DNA from: Tritrichomonas musculus
Lineage: Eukaryota > Parabasalia > Tritrichomonadida > Tritrichomonadidae
Direction of reading: 5' to 3'
Length of the DNA stretch: 64,000 bases
Assembly: GCA_039105265.1 (NCBI GenBank)
Contig: JAPFFF010000016.1
Coordinates: forward strand, 1,364,001-1,428,000
The translations under genes were made by a program, and so were the position numbers. How positions within the stretch are numbered: position 1 is the stretch's first letter; each line of letters starts with the position of its first letter. The notes beneath the pieces are model-generated. The model had not been told where the DNA came from. It saw only the letters and a list, made by a program, of their open reading frames with translations, and did not search any database. Of the stretch, positions 52,779-63,735 are shown in pieces.

Positions 52779-53698
52779 TACTAGTTTTTTTGCACAAAAA
52801 GTGCCCAAAAAGTGAAAAATACTGAAAAAGTTTCCCAAAAAGTGCTTTTTGCACAAAAAGTGACAAATTTGGAGAAAAAAAAAACTTAAATAAATCATAA
52901 ATAGAATTAAAATGTTTTTATAAAAATTATAATATAAAATGTATAAGTCCATATGAAATAAAAAATGGTATAAAATTGAGAAATGCAAATTATCCTATAT
53001 ATTTCATATATTTGATCTAATATTGTGAAAAAGGCAAATTATCATTTAATGTAGCTTGTATATTAATATTTGCGTGTCATTTTCGCGATAATATTGATAC
53101 TTCAAATATTGATTGATTTTCTAAAAATAAAAGAAAATTACTTATTTGAAATTATTTAACGTTAATTAACAAATTAGTCATCACCATTTTTAATTTAATA
53201 ATGTTTTTTATGAGATAATTCTATATTAAATGTGAGATATTATTTTCTCAGAAAAAAAAACAAAATAATTAAAATTGATAATAAAATATTGAATGGCAAT
53301 AGAAAAATTATTGAATTAATTATTATTATATTTCATATTTATTTATTTTAATATGTTCATGCACTATACGGATATATAAACTTTAATCTGCTTATATAAT
53401 ATTATTAAACATATATTTAGTGGTTATTTTATATGATATAAATGTTATATTTCATAGAATTCATATTTTATATTTTGTGAATAAAGTATAATTTTGAATA
53501 AAAATAATTATATATTGAATGCATTGAAATATTTATTTTTATAAACGGCTCTTTTATCTTTTATCGATTTATTTTACAATAGAAAAGATTTTTAATATTA
53601 ATAATATGATATAATTATTTAGTATATTGTTCATTATTTTGGAGTTCCTGATATTTTCCTTTATGTGGTGAAAATTGAACAATTTGATGAAAATATTA

Positions 53699-54175
53699 TA
53701 TCTTCTCTTAATCCAGTTATATAAACTAGCAATAAACGATATAAAGTAATTTAATGGTTATTATAGTTGTTCATTCTTATTCTTTCATTTGTTTTCATAG
53801 AATCTTATTTCAAAATATTATATCTTCTCTTAATCCAGTTACATAAACTAGCAATAAACGATATAAAGTAATTTAATGGTTATTATAGTTGTTCATTCTT
53901 ATTCTTTCATTTGTTTTCATAGAATCTTATTTCAAAATATTATATCTTCTCTTCATCCAGTTATATAAACTAGCAATAAACGATATAAAGTAATTTAATG
54001 GTTATTATAGTTGTTCATTCTTATTCTTTCATTTGTTTTCATAGAATCTTATTTCAAAATATTATATCTTCTCTTCATCCAGTTATATAAACTAGCAATA
54101 AACGATATAAAGTAATTTAATGGTTATTATAGTTGTTCATTCTTATTCTTTCATTTGTTTTCATAGAATCTTATT
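53699..54175. repeat. 122-bp minisatellite, 4 copies (inner right)
   Basis: Units start at 53699, 53821, 53943 and 54065. The order by diagnostic bases is A' A C C, where A' has GTTATAT. Confidence 0.9.
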
Positions 54176-54185
54176 AAGAAATTTA

Positions 54186-54217
<32 letters not shown>

Positions 54218-56228
54218 CCCCTCTCTCTCCCCTCACTATTTCATTTAGTATATAGTAGTATATAATAAATTGTAGTGTTATCTGATATTATGATAACACA
54301 AATACTTTATTTATTTTATGCTTATTTCATACAAATCATCAATTTTCGATTTTGAATATGCTCATTGAATTATTTCAATGGATAAAATATAAAGAAATGA
54401 TTTTTTAATTTCTAACTAACGACAGGTTTTTTGTTTTAAGTAATCAAATTATTACAATCAAGGAGGTCTTTTATGTTAATATTAATTTAATTTTTCATTG
54501 TCTGAATCAACCTTAATATTTATTTTTATATCGTCGTTCTCGTTTCTTCTATCATTTTTTTACTGCATAAACAATCATTATTATCACTCATTCTATCATT
54601 ATTACTAAGCATGCGGTAATATCCTAAAATGGATCAGGAGAAAAAATCTTTATCCGAGGATAAGTTATCATTATTATCATTCGTTCAATCATTATCCTAG
54701 TATATTCATCATAATTCTTACTTATATATTTAAATTATCACTCATTTTATCATTATTCTTTTCATTCTATCATAATATTTACTTGTTTATTATAATTGTT
54801 ATTTATTTAATCATTATTATCAATCATTCTATCATTATTAACTCTAGTTCAATCATTATTCCATCTTATTCATCATAATTCTTACTTTTATATTATAATT
54901 ATCAATCATTTTAACATTATTCTTATTCATACTATCATAATTCTTATTTGGTTAATGCAATTATCACTCATTTAATCATTAACATCATTCATTCTATTAT
55001 TATTTTCATTTATAACATCATAATCCTTATTGATATACTTTGATTATCACTCATTCTACCATTATTCTAGCATATACAGTAGTTATTATAAGAGGCGTAG
55101 CTACACTAAAATAATTTGAGATAATAACACCGAGATAATAACGGGATAATAATACCTGGATGATAATTCGAGATGACAGCACCGAGATAAAGATACGTGA
55201 CTATGCTCCTGAAACGTGATTAACACCTTAGCATATTTCTATAGACTCATATCTGATCCCAAGATAACTATATATAGTATGTTAATTGTTTTAGCGTGTC
55301 TACACCTGTTATAGTAATTAAATATACATCATTATTCTCATATATCTATTATAATTATCTCTCATTCTATCATTATCCTAGTAGTATACGTTCGGCTGTG
55401 CATCATTTTCTGTTTCAGAGACTTAACGACACATATTTTTTATATCTTTGACGATTTCATTCTTTTCACGGTCAATTTATGGTATTACTTTTTCTCATAA
55501 AGTAACTCCTGCGGTGATTTGCATTAAAATACGCTTTTGTCAACCAAATAACAAATATATTTCCAATAATTTTCAAATATTTTTGTACATTTACAATTTA
55601 ATGAAAATCTTGGGAGAATTATGACATATATTTTAGAGTGATGCTAACATGATTAGTAATTATATTAAATAAACGAGTATTATTACAAATCAAATGATAA
55701 TAATGATAAAAAGTGTGATATTTATGATTTATAAATGAAGATTTTGATAGAACGAATGATAATAATGATGGGTTGAGTTGGATTAATGATGGATAGTTAA
55801 TATATATTAACATATTAAATGTATAATCATTCATATTGGGATCTGTTCTATCAATCTTTTCAAAATTTTGAAAATATTTAAGAATTCACAATTTTAGGCA
55901 GTTAATTAAAATATGATTGTTATAATATGTAATATTAACGTGAAAGACCTCCTTGATTGTAATAATTTGATTACTTAAAACAAAAAACCTGTCGTTAGTT
56001 AGAAATTAAAAAATCATTTCTTTATATTTTATCCATTGAAATAATTCAATGAGCATATTCAAAATCGAAAATTGATGATTTGTATGAAATAAGCATAAAA
56101 TAAATAAAGTATTTGTGTTATCATAATATCAGATAACACTACAATTTATTATATACTACTATATACTAAATGAAATAGTGAGGGGAGAGAGAGAGGGAAA
56201 AAAAAAAAAAAAAATATTAAATTTCTTA

Positions 56229-56948
56229 ATAAGATTCTATGAAAACAAATGAAAGAATAAGAATGAACAACTATAATAACCATTAAATTACTTTATATCG
56301 TTTATTGCTAGTTTATATAACTGGATGAAGAGAAGATATAATATTTTGAAATAAGATTCTATGAAAACAAATGAAAGAATAAGAATGAACAACTATAATA
56401 GCCATTAAATTACTTTATATCGTTTATTGCTAGTTTATATAACTGGATTAAAAGAAGATATAATATTTTGAAATAAGATTCTATGAAAACAAATGAAAGA
56501 ATAAGAATGAACAACTATAATAACCATTAAATTACTTTATATCGTTTATTGCTAGTTTATATAACTGGATGAAGAGAAGATATAATATTTTGAAATAAGA
56601 TTCTATGAAAACAAATGAAAGAATAAGAATGAACAACTATAATAACCATTAAATTACTTTATATCGTTTATTGCTAGTTTATATAACTGGATGAAGAGAA
56701 GATATAATATTTTGAAATAAGATTCTATGAAAACAAATGAAAGAATAAGAATGAACAACTATAATAACCATTAAATTACTTTATATCGTTTATTGCTAGT
56801 TTATGTAACTGGATTAAGAGAAGATATAATATTTTGAAATAAGATTCTATGAAAACAAATGAAAGAATAAGAATGAACAACTATAATAACCATTAAATTA
56901 CTTTATATCGTTTATTGCTAGTTTATGTAACTGGATTAAGAGAAGATA
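56229..56948. repeat. 122-bp minisatellite, 6 copies (outer right, inverted)
   Basis: Read on the minus strand, the order is A A C C D C, close to but not equal to the outer-left block. Confidence 0.9.
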
Positions 56949-57901
56949 TAATATTTTCATCAAATTGTTCAATTTTCACCACATAAAGGAAAATATCAGG
57001 AACTCCAAAATAATGAACAATATACTAAATAATTATATCATATTATTAATATTAAAAATCTTTTCTATTGTAAAATAAATCGATAAAAGATAAAAGAGCC
57101 GTTTATAAAAATAAATATTTCAATGCATTCAATATATAATTATTTTTATTCAAAATTATACTTTATTCACAAAATATAAAATATGAATTCTATGAAATAT
57201 AACATTTATATCATATAAAATAACCACTAAATATATGTTTAATAATATTATATAAGCAGATTAAAGTTTATATATCCGTATAGTGCATGAACATATTAAA
57301 ATAAATAAATATGAAATATAATAATAATTAATTCAATAATTTTTCTATTGCCATTCAATATTTTATTATCAATTTTAATTATTTTGTTTTTTTTTCTGAG
57401 AAAATAATATCTCACATTTAATATAGAATTATCTCATAAAAAACATTATTAAATTAAAAATGGTGATGACTAATTTGTTAATTAACGTTAAATAATTTCA
57501 AATAAGTAATTTTCTTTTATTTTTAGAAAATCAATCAATATTTGAAGTATCAATATTATCGCGAAAATGACACGCAAATATTAATATACAAGCTACATTA
57601 AATGATAATTTGCCTTTTTCACAATATTAGATCAAATATATGAAATATATAGGATAATTTGCATTTCTCAATTTTATACCATTTTTTATTTCATATGGAC
57701 TTATACATTTTATATTATAATTTTTATAAAAACATTTTAATTCTATTTATGATTTATTTAAGTTTTTTTTTTCTCCAAATTTGTCACTTTTTGTGCAAAA
57801 AGCACTTTTTGGGAAACTTTTTCAGTATTTTTCACTTTTTGGGCACTTTTTGTGCATTTCAAAATTTACCTTTTTTTTTTTTTTTTTTTTTTTTTTTTGA
57901 T

Positions 57902-59350
57902 AAAGGTATGGAAACTATTTTTCAATTGAATTTTATTTTATGCAAAAAAAGCTTGAATATTGATTATTTTTTATTATAAATTAGTCCATCGTCATGTATA
58001 TAATATTTGTAGCATAAATATAAAATCAAAAAAATATAATTTTAATTTTATTACTGAAAAACAAGAAAACAATGAAATCCAAAAATTTGCAATTTTTGTT
58101 CAACGGAAAAAACCTCATCAAAGTTTAATACATGTCTAATATTGTTTTATCATATTATTAACATATTTAAAAATAGCATGGAAGTGCTTAATTCATATCT
58201 CATAAAAGGCATAATGAGAAAAAAATGTTTTTTTAAGAAAAAATCATTTTAAAGATGAATGAGTCGACAAAAGTTTTTAGTTATTTTATATGTTCTTCAT
58301 TTTTTTATTTATTAGAAAATAAAATAAAAAAAGGCCATGTTTTTCGAGTGGATTTGGAGATATTATATGATGTTATCAATTTTTTGTATGGTTCATATCA
58401 TTGATGATATGAATTATATTATTGACCAATAAAGATGAAAATTTTTTGACCAAAAAGGTTAATTTATTTTTTTTATAGTATTTCTTCCAAAGACACAAAT
58501 AAACTCAACAAAATAACTAAATAAGAGTAGTTTACAAAACAATTCTTAGGTATATCCCAGCGCAACGTGGAAAAGTAAACCATGCAAAGATAATTATTTT
58601 AGAATGTCTTTTCCTTAAGCTCAAACAAATTCAAAAAACTCACTAAATAAGATCGTTTTACAAAATAATTCTTTTATTAATTCCAGTATATTTTATTTTC
58701 CTTATAAACAAATGAATATTCGATAGTTTTTTAATCTTCCAACTATGTGCTGGAATTTGTACGATAGTTATTTTGTAAATCGCTTTTATTTAGTAAATTT
58801 GGCGAATTTGCTTGAGTTTTAGGAAAAAATATTAAAAATGAATAATCTTTGCTTGGTTTGCTTATCCATGATGCTTTATAATCAGCAATAAAAATGGAAA
58901 AAGTGATTTGAACGAATTGGGAATAGAATTTTTAATATCAATATGAAGAAAATTAGAAAACAATTTCCAGTATAAACTCATAATTTTCAAAATTTTGAAA
59001 TTCGCCTTTTAGGTAAAAAAAAATTAGCCTTTTAGGTTAAAATAACTCATATCACTTGTGATATGAAAATAAAAAATGATAAATTTCGAGTTCTTCCTCA
59101 TGAAATATAAATTACTTATATAATTCTATTTAAAAATAATATAATTAAAAAAATAAAAAAAACTTGTTTTTTGAATTAAGATAACCAGATTAGGATTCAA
59201 TTTTTTACAAAAAAATAATTTATTTTTATCTTAAATTCCTCTCGAAAAATATGTCTTTTTTATATTATATTTATCATTAATACTGCCATTTAAAAATTAT
59301 ATTTTGAAAGAAAAATGATCTGTCGAGTGGAGAGAAGTTTCCATACCTTT
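57902..59350. mobile_element. 1.45-kb foldback MITE with 15-bp ends and 8-bp target duplication
   Basis: AAAGGTATGGAAACT (57902-57916) is inverted at 59336-59350. The flanks repeat TTTTTGAT (57894-57901 and 59351-59358), a convincing target-site duplication. Internally the halves are imperfect inverted copies (CATGCAAAGATAATT near 58580 against its complement near 58845; TCATATCA pairs near 58393 and 59050). No frame codes for a recognisable protein. The ends share GGAAACT with the element at 12868-13842. Confidence 0.75.
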
Positions 59351-59374
59351 TTTTTGATTTTGTTTTGTTTTTGA

Positions 59375-59411
<37 letters not shown>

Positions 59412-59475
59412 CTTTTTTGTTTTGTTTTGTTTTTTGTTTTGTTTTGTTTTGTTGTTTTGTTTTGTTTTTAATTGT
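59351..59475. repeat. (TTTTG)n simple repeat
   Basis: About 120 bases of TTTTG units with variable T number follow the MITE and lead into the 3' end of the transposase gene. Confidence 0.85.
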
Positions 59476-59505
59476 AAATAAAAAAATTAGAAAATTTTCC
59501 TATTT

Positions 59506-60756
59506 TTATTTAAAATTGATTTGATGTTCTATTTGATTCATATATCTGTCATAATATACTTGAAGTTGTTTTTCAATCTCATCATCAAAATTGTTATTTA
59601 CAGTCACATGTTTTGAAAATAATGGTATGCCAGCTTCACATTCTTGCATTCTAGTCCTCCATTCTCTAAATAATTGGATGCTTTTGGCATCACCGAAATA
59701 TTGGAGAGTTGAATATTCCCATTCTTTTTCGATTGAGTCTTTTATTGCATAATCTCCTTGTGTTGTTGCATCAATAAATATATGAGATTTTACTATTCCA
59801 AAGTATCCTTCTATTACTCCATTCAAAGCAGGACTATATTGTACTGTTGGCAATAAAGCTATGTTTAACTCTTTTATAGTATTTTCTACATTTTCTGTGT
59901 TATGCATCGGACAATTATCTTCAATGATAACTATTTCGGTACTATAATTGCATATATATTTCCTTGTAAATTCAATTGCTTCTTTAAGAAATTGAGAGTA
60001 TTGTTCACCTCTTGTTGAATTTTCAATTATTTTGTATAAAACACCAAAACCTGGGAAAACGATAGCAATAACTGACATCTTTACTTTACTGAGAGGGCAA
60101 TTTATCAATGGTGTAATTCCTTCAAAAGCTCTTCCGTGATTCTTCCCTTCACATGTAGTAATTGCAGCTTCATCAATGAATCCAAAAAGAACGTTTTTTT
60201 CTTTGAGTATATCTTCAATTATTTTACACCAGGCAACTCGAAATATTCGGAGTCCAATACTGTTCCTATTTGGAGGAGCAAAAGATGCGCGTTTAATTTT
60301 GAAACCAATTGAATTCAAATATCTTTCCACCGTTCGTACACTAATGTTGTTACTATAATTTGGACCATATTTTGAATTCAAATAAGTAGTATATGATGTT
60401 GTTGATAAGGTAGGGAAGTCTAGCACTAAAGTAATCAAACATCGAAGTGTTTCTTCATTTACTTTACGCAGTATTTCACGTAGTCCTCCCCAGTTGCCTA
60501 ACTCTTTATTTAAATATAATTCTTTTGCTTCAGGAGATAGCTTTTCATATGTACGAATTTTCTTCATGATAGTCTTTTTCGTATATATTGGTTTATCATT
60601 AGGAATGTTTCTTGCTTTTCTATATGCTTTGACACATTCTGGCATTTTTTTAGGATCGCTGTTTATTACATTTATGTCATCATAGAATGAATTTGTATCA
60701 AATTTATATTTATCGTTTCGGTTATAAAGCCTCAATATTTCTTGATTGACTTGCAA
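59506..60756 (-). CDS. IS630/Tc1/mariner-superfamily DDE transposase
   Basis: About 416 residues. A winged-helix-like N-terminal part (SVRTVERYLNSIGFKIKRAS) precedes an RNase H-like core with the triad in good contexts: Asp195 in FGFIDEAAI, Asp280 in VIIEDNCPMHNTENV, and Glu316 in YSPALNGVIEGYFGIVKSHI. The last spacing is 35 residues (DD35E). NCPMHNT and YSPALN...IE are hallmarks of the DDE_3 / IS630-Tc1 group. The frame is open upstream to 60795 but has no ATG before residue 64. The apparent N-terminal part lies in another frame at 60732-61070, joined at a run of seven A. All catalytic residues are present, so inactivation, if any, is recent. It is directly downstream of the USP-like gene, same strand. 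Confidence 0.85.
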   Translation of the reverse strand: MQVNQEILRLYNRNDKYKFDTNSFYDDINVINSDPKKMPECVKAYRKARNIPNDKPIYTKKTIMKKIRTYEKLSPEAKELYLNKELGNWGGLREILRKVNEETLRCLITLVLDFPTLSTTSYTTYLNSKYGPNYSNNISVRTVERYLNSIGFKIKRASFAPPNRNSIGLRIFRVAWCKIIEDILKEKNVLFGFIDEAAITTCEGKNHGRAFEGITPLINCPLSKVKMSVIAIVFPGFGVLYKIIENSTRGEQYSQFLKEAIEFTRKYICNYSTEIVIIEDNCPMHNTENVENTIKELNIALLPTVQYSPALNGVIEGYFGIVKSHIFIDATTQGDYAIKDSIEKEWEYSTLQYFGDAKSIQLFREWRTRMQECEAGIPLFSKHVTVNNNFDDEIEKQLQVYYDRYMNQIEHQINFK

Positions 60757-61070
60757 AATAATTTTTGATATAAGAAAATCTTTTGTATTGTTTTTTTATT
60801 TTGATTTTCTACTTCATTTGCTTTCAGAATTGATTCATGAATTGTATCGACATCTATTATTTCAGCCCTTTCTTTCCAATTATAAAAGGCAATAGAAAAT
60901 TGATTATCATCATCAACAGAAGATTCTGAAATTCCATCATCATAAATTTTTTGACAGTTTTTATTTTTAGCAAGGTTTTCCAATGCACCTGCAAGGAAAT
61001 AATTGTCAGCTTTATTAAGTTTTTCTGCTATTTTTTCAATTGTCTTTCTTTGCCTTTTCTTTTTCTTTTC
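60732..61070 (-). CDS. Linking frame between the USP-like gene and the transposase
   Basis: About 112 codons without any ATG: EKKKKRQRKTIEKIAEKLNK, then ADNYFLAGALENLAKNKNCQ and an acidic/Ser stretch, ending past NKKTIQ. It overlaps the last ~45 bases of the USP-like gene in the -1 frame and the first ~65 bases of the transposase frame, again related by a -1 step. Both overlaps lie in A-rich runs (AAGAAAAGAAAAAG and AATAAAAAAAC). It may be the N-terminus of the transposase or a linker of a fused product. Homopolymer miscounts would produce the same picture. Confidence 0.45.
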   Translation of the reverse strand, partial: EKKKKRQRKTIEKIAEKLNKADNYFLAGALENLAKNKNCQKIYDDGISESSVDDDNQFSIAFYNWKERAEIIDVDTIHESILKANEVENQNKKTIQKIFLYQKLFCKSIKKY

Positions 61071-63553
61071 TTAGGATAATCGATTTTATAATCATATCTT
61101 GATGAAAATTGAATATCTTCTTCGAATGCTTGACAGAAAGGTTCATTCTCAAGGAGAGCATCATTTGGATTAAACGATATCACATCTTCCAAAGATGAGT
61201 CCAAAAAAAGCATATGCTTGCTATTTTTTGGTAGTTTTCCTGTATAATAATATTTAAATAAATCTTCAAATTCATCATTATATTCTTTTATTGCTTGGTT
61301 CATGTTTGACTCATTTATTTCTTCCAAACCGATTGAAAAATCAGTGAGATTTGCAATATCTTCATCACTGTCTTCAAAATCATCATCATCGTCATCATTG
61401 TCAATTATATTATTGACATATTCATTAAGTTCCTTATCCGTCAAAGGTTCTGATCTAGGAATAATTGGATCAAAAAGAGATTCATTTAAATCATCATTTA
61501 TTATGGTATCATGATTTGCATCATTTATTGATTTATTTCCATAGTTCAATAAGTACCATTCAATTACAGGTGATAACCTTTCTTCCACTTCTTCTTTATC
61601 AAAAACATCGATTTCTAATAGTTCTTTCAAAATATCATAAACGAATTCACCTTGTTTAACAATTTCGTTTTGTTCTTCTGTGTTAAAATCATTTTGGGCT
61701 GCCAAAATTTCTGAATTAATTCTACCTTGATCATTATATTGTAGATTTCGAAGCAATTTCCCAGTATTTTTAAATAGAAGTCTGATTTTGGCAAATCTTG
61801 AAGGTGCAGTTCTCTTCTCTTGAATTGCTGGAATTCCAGAAAAACATATCTTCATTTTACCATATAAATTTGAAATCATTGAACTATGGATATTTATTAC
61901 ACTTCTTTTCAAATATATATGCTTGTAGGCAGAAATACTTTTAAGAACAATTTCCTCTATAAATTCTATTTCTGCAGGAGAGTTTGATTTACTAATTCCT
62001 TTTTGAAATGACTCAAGTTCTATTTGATAAAATTCAATTTGATATGGTTGTAGTGTTCGTTTTTCCCTTGGCTGAGATAATGTTAAATTTGGATTAGCTT
62101 TATTATGTGATTGATGGAGTGGAGTGGAAGGTGCTGATAATTGCCGATGTGATGATGAAGGATTGGAATTTGCTGGTCCTATTAAAGCCAAAGAAGAATG
62201 CTTTGTGGAAGAAGATTCAAAAGAAATTGATGAAGAAGGTATCGATGATAATGAAGTAGATCGTGAAGAAGATTGTGGAGAAGATCGTGAAGAAGATTGT
62301 GAAGAAGATCGTGAAGAAGATTGTGGAGAAGATCGTGAAGAAGATTGTGAAGAAGATCGTGAAGAAGATTGTGGAGAAGATTGTGAAGAAGATCGTGAAG
62401 AAGATTGTGGAGAAGATCGTGAAGAAGATTGTGATGAAGATCGTGAAGAAGATTGTGATGAAGATTGTGATGAAGACTGTGATGAAGATTGTGATGAAGA
62501 AGAGAGTTTCAAAATGCTTGATAGTTTTTTTGCTTTTGACGATGAGTGTTTTTTAATAGACTTTTTCATGCTATTATTTTTGCTTTTATTGATTTGTCTT
62601 AATGTATTTTTCATTGCACTAATTGGTGCTGATCCTGGATATGCTTGAGTTGGGCATTGGAAAACAATTTGTTCATAAACATTTGGAACATAATTCTCAT
62701 AACTTTTTATGTATAAAAATAAGGTTCCTCTTCTGTTCATTTGATTATTTATTTCTGTTATAAAAGTTCTTAATGTTGGTGGGCATCGTTCATAGTAAAA
62801 TAATGCTGTAACAATTTCATCATTAAATTGAAAATATTCGTCATCGATTTTAATTAATGAGGTATAATGTCCAGCTGCTACTTTTCCATTAAACACTGCT
62901 GTTGCATGATGCTTGTAAACAATGTTACCAATTTTCAGAAAAGAATTAATTGGAATATATTGTTCGTTTACATTATCAATTTCATTTCTTGATAAAGAAA
63001 TCATTAAATATTTTGGATAACGAGTGATTTTTTTGCATTTTTTCATTGAATTGTTTAAAACATCTTCAATTGTTCTACCAATTGGTAGCACTGTTAAAAA
63101 ATAATTTCTATCATAAGGAGCGATACTAGTATCATAAAATTCTCCTTCTATTAAAAAAAAATCTGACAATTTTTGAGTTACAGAATTAAGTAAATAATTA
63201 ACGAATTCTATTATATCACCATTATCATTAGGTAAAAGTCCGCCATTCCATCCTTGCCAATTTAGTATAAAATTGATTATATCAATAGCTGAATAATTGT
63301 TTTTTTTATATAATTCTTTGAAAATTTTTGATAACAAGCGTTCTGTTGAATTTTTTGGGACACTTTTATTAAAATATTGAATGACATCAGGACAATGAAA
63401 AAACAACTGTAAGAAAGAGATCGCATAGCAATAATGATGATCATGATTTATTCCATCATCATTTTTGATTCCACGGAAAACTTGAAAATCGATATTTTTT
63501 GAACTACCTGTTTTTGATTGAAGCTTTTTTAACAATAGTTTGGGACTTATCAT
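61028..63553 (-). CDS. USP-type (C19) deubiquitinase-like protein with low-complexity tail
   Basis: About 841 residues from the ATG at 63553 (MISPKLLLKK); codons further upstream come from an A/T run. The first ~320 residues carry all ubiquitin-specific protease boxes: Cys box HHYCYAISFLQLFF, the 'QQDAxEFL'-like NDNGDIIEFVNYLL, a KYLMISLSRNE strand, and the His box AAGHYTSLIKIDDEYFQFND. Catalytic Cys and His are present. Next comes a Ser/Gln/Arg repeat tract, a helical middle region, an acidic run (NDDDDDDFEDSDED) and a basic tail PKKRKRKGKERQLKK that looks like a nuclear signal. Being next to a transposase and mobile repeats, it may be element cargo that protects element proteins from ubiquitin-driven decay; that role is inference. 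Confidence 0.75.
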   Translation of the reverse strand: MISPKLLLKKLQSKTGSSKNIDFQVFRGIKNDDGINHDHHYCYAISFLQLFFHCPDVIQYFNKSVPKNSTERLLSKIFKELYKKNNYSAIDIINFILNWQGWNGGLLPNDNGDIIEFVNYLLNSVTQKLSDFFLIEGEFYDTSIAPYDRNYFLTVLPIGRTIEDVLNNSMKKCKKITRYPKYLMISLSRNEIDNVNEQYIPINSFLKIGNIVYKHHATAVFNGKVAAGHYTSLIKIDDEYFQFNDEIVTALFYYERCPPTLRTFITEINNQMNRRGTLFLYIKSYENYVPNVYEQIVFQCPTQAYPGSAPISAMKNTLRQINKSKNNSMKKSIKKHSSSKAKKLSSILKLSSSSQSSSQSSSQSSSQSSSRSSSQSSSRSSPQSSSRSSSQSSPQSSSRSSSQSSSRSSPQSSSRSSSQSSSRSSPQSSSRSTSLSSIPSSSISFESSSTKHSSLALIGPANSNPSSSHRQLSAPSTPLHQSHNKANPNLTLSQPREKRTLQPYQIEFYQIELESFQKGISKSNSPAEIEFIEEIVLKSISAYKHIYLKRSVINIHSSMISNLYGKMKICFSGIPAIQEKRTAPSRFAKIRLLFKNTGKLLRNLQYNDQGRINSEILAAQNDFNTEEQNEIVKQGEFVYDILKELLEIDVFDKEEVEERLSPVIEWYLLNYGNKSINDANHDTIINDDLNESLFDPIIPRSEPLTDKELNEYVNNIIDNDDDDDDFEDSDEDIANLTDFSIGLEEINESNMNQAIKEYNDEFEDLFKYYYTGKLPKNSKHMLFLDSSLEDVISFNPNDALLENEPFCQAFEEDIQFSSRYDYKIDYPKKRKRKGKERQLKK
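62255..62500 (-). repeat. Short tandem repeat coding for Ser/Gln/Arg-rich tract
   Basis: Units built on GAAGATTGTGGAGAAGATCG (plus strand) encode SSSQSS / SSSRSS on the minus strand. Long plus-strand frames across this tract are artefacts of the 3-base periodicity. Confidence 0.85.
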
Positions 63554-63649
63554 GCTGCTATTATGTAAAACGAAAACAAAATTAAAAAAAAAAAACATTC
63601 AAAAAAATTGAATGAAAAATAATCGTACTTCCTTTCAAAAAAAATAGGC

Positions 63650-63735
63650 GACATTCAAGTGGATCCATTTCGGCATTCAAGTGGATCCATTCCGACATTC
63701 AAGTGGAGCTCCGCGACATTCAAGTGGAGCCGATT
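63650..63735. repeat. Array of GACATTCAAGTGG motifs (right), upstream of the USP-like gene
   Basis: Copies start at 63650, 63672 (GGCATTCAAGTGG), 63694 and 63715, spacing 22, 22 and 21 bp, same direction as the array at 47231-47580. The array begins about 97 bases upstream of the USP-like ATG, so it may be a promoter element or a set of transposase-binding sites. Confidence 0.75.

Larger units (their letters stand above)
52777..57855 (-). mobile_element. Palindrome arm 2: inverted copy of arm 1
   Basis: From 52777 onward the sequence repeats arm 1 in reverse complement, including the unique core (54493-55930 against 49695-51139) and a short frame (49788-50003 plus, 55619-55834 minus) that encodes the same 71 residues. 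Differences seen are in minisatellite copy number, homopolymer lengths and few single bases. The match stops at GTGCA near 57855; beyond it the flank differs from the mirror of the left end. Confidence 0.85.

Noticed and set aside
47615-57979. Four similar frames with poly-Lys or poly-Phe at the palindrome tips
   Set aside because: They are created by the repeated arm ends plus homopolymers, and their reading through the A/T runs changes with run length.
62124-62648. Long Glu/Asp/Cys-rich frame on the plus strand
   Set aside because: It is the mirror of the Ser/Gln/Arg repeat tract of the USP-like gene; 3-base periodicity keeps it open.
47231-63735. Interpretation of the whole 16 kb as a Polinton/Maverick or other virus-like element
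   Set aside because: No polymerase, integrase of the retroviral type, packaging ATPase, adenovirus-type protease or capsid-like gene is visible, and the motif arrays are direct, not inverted.
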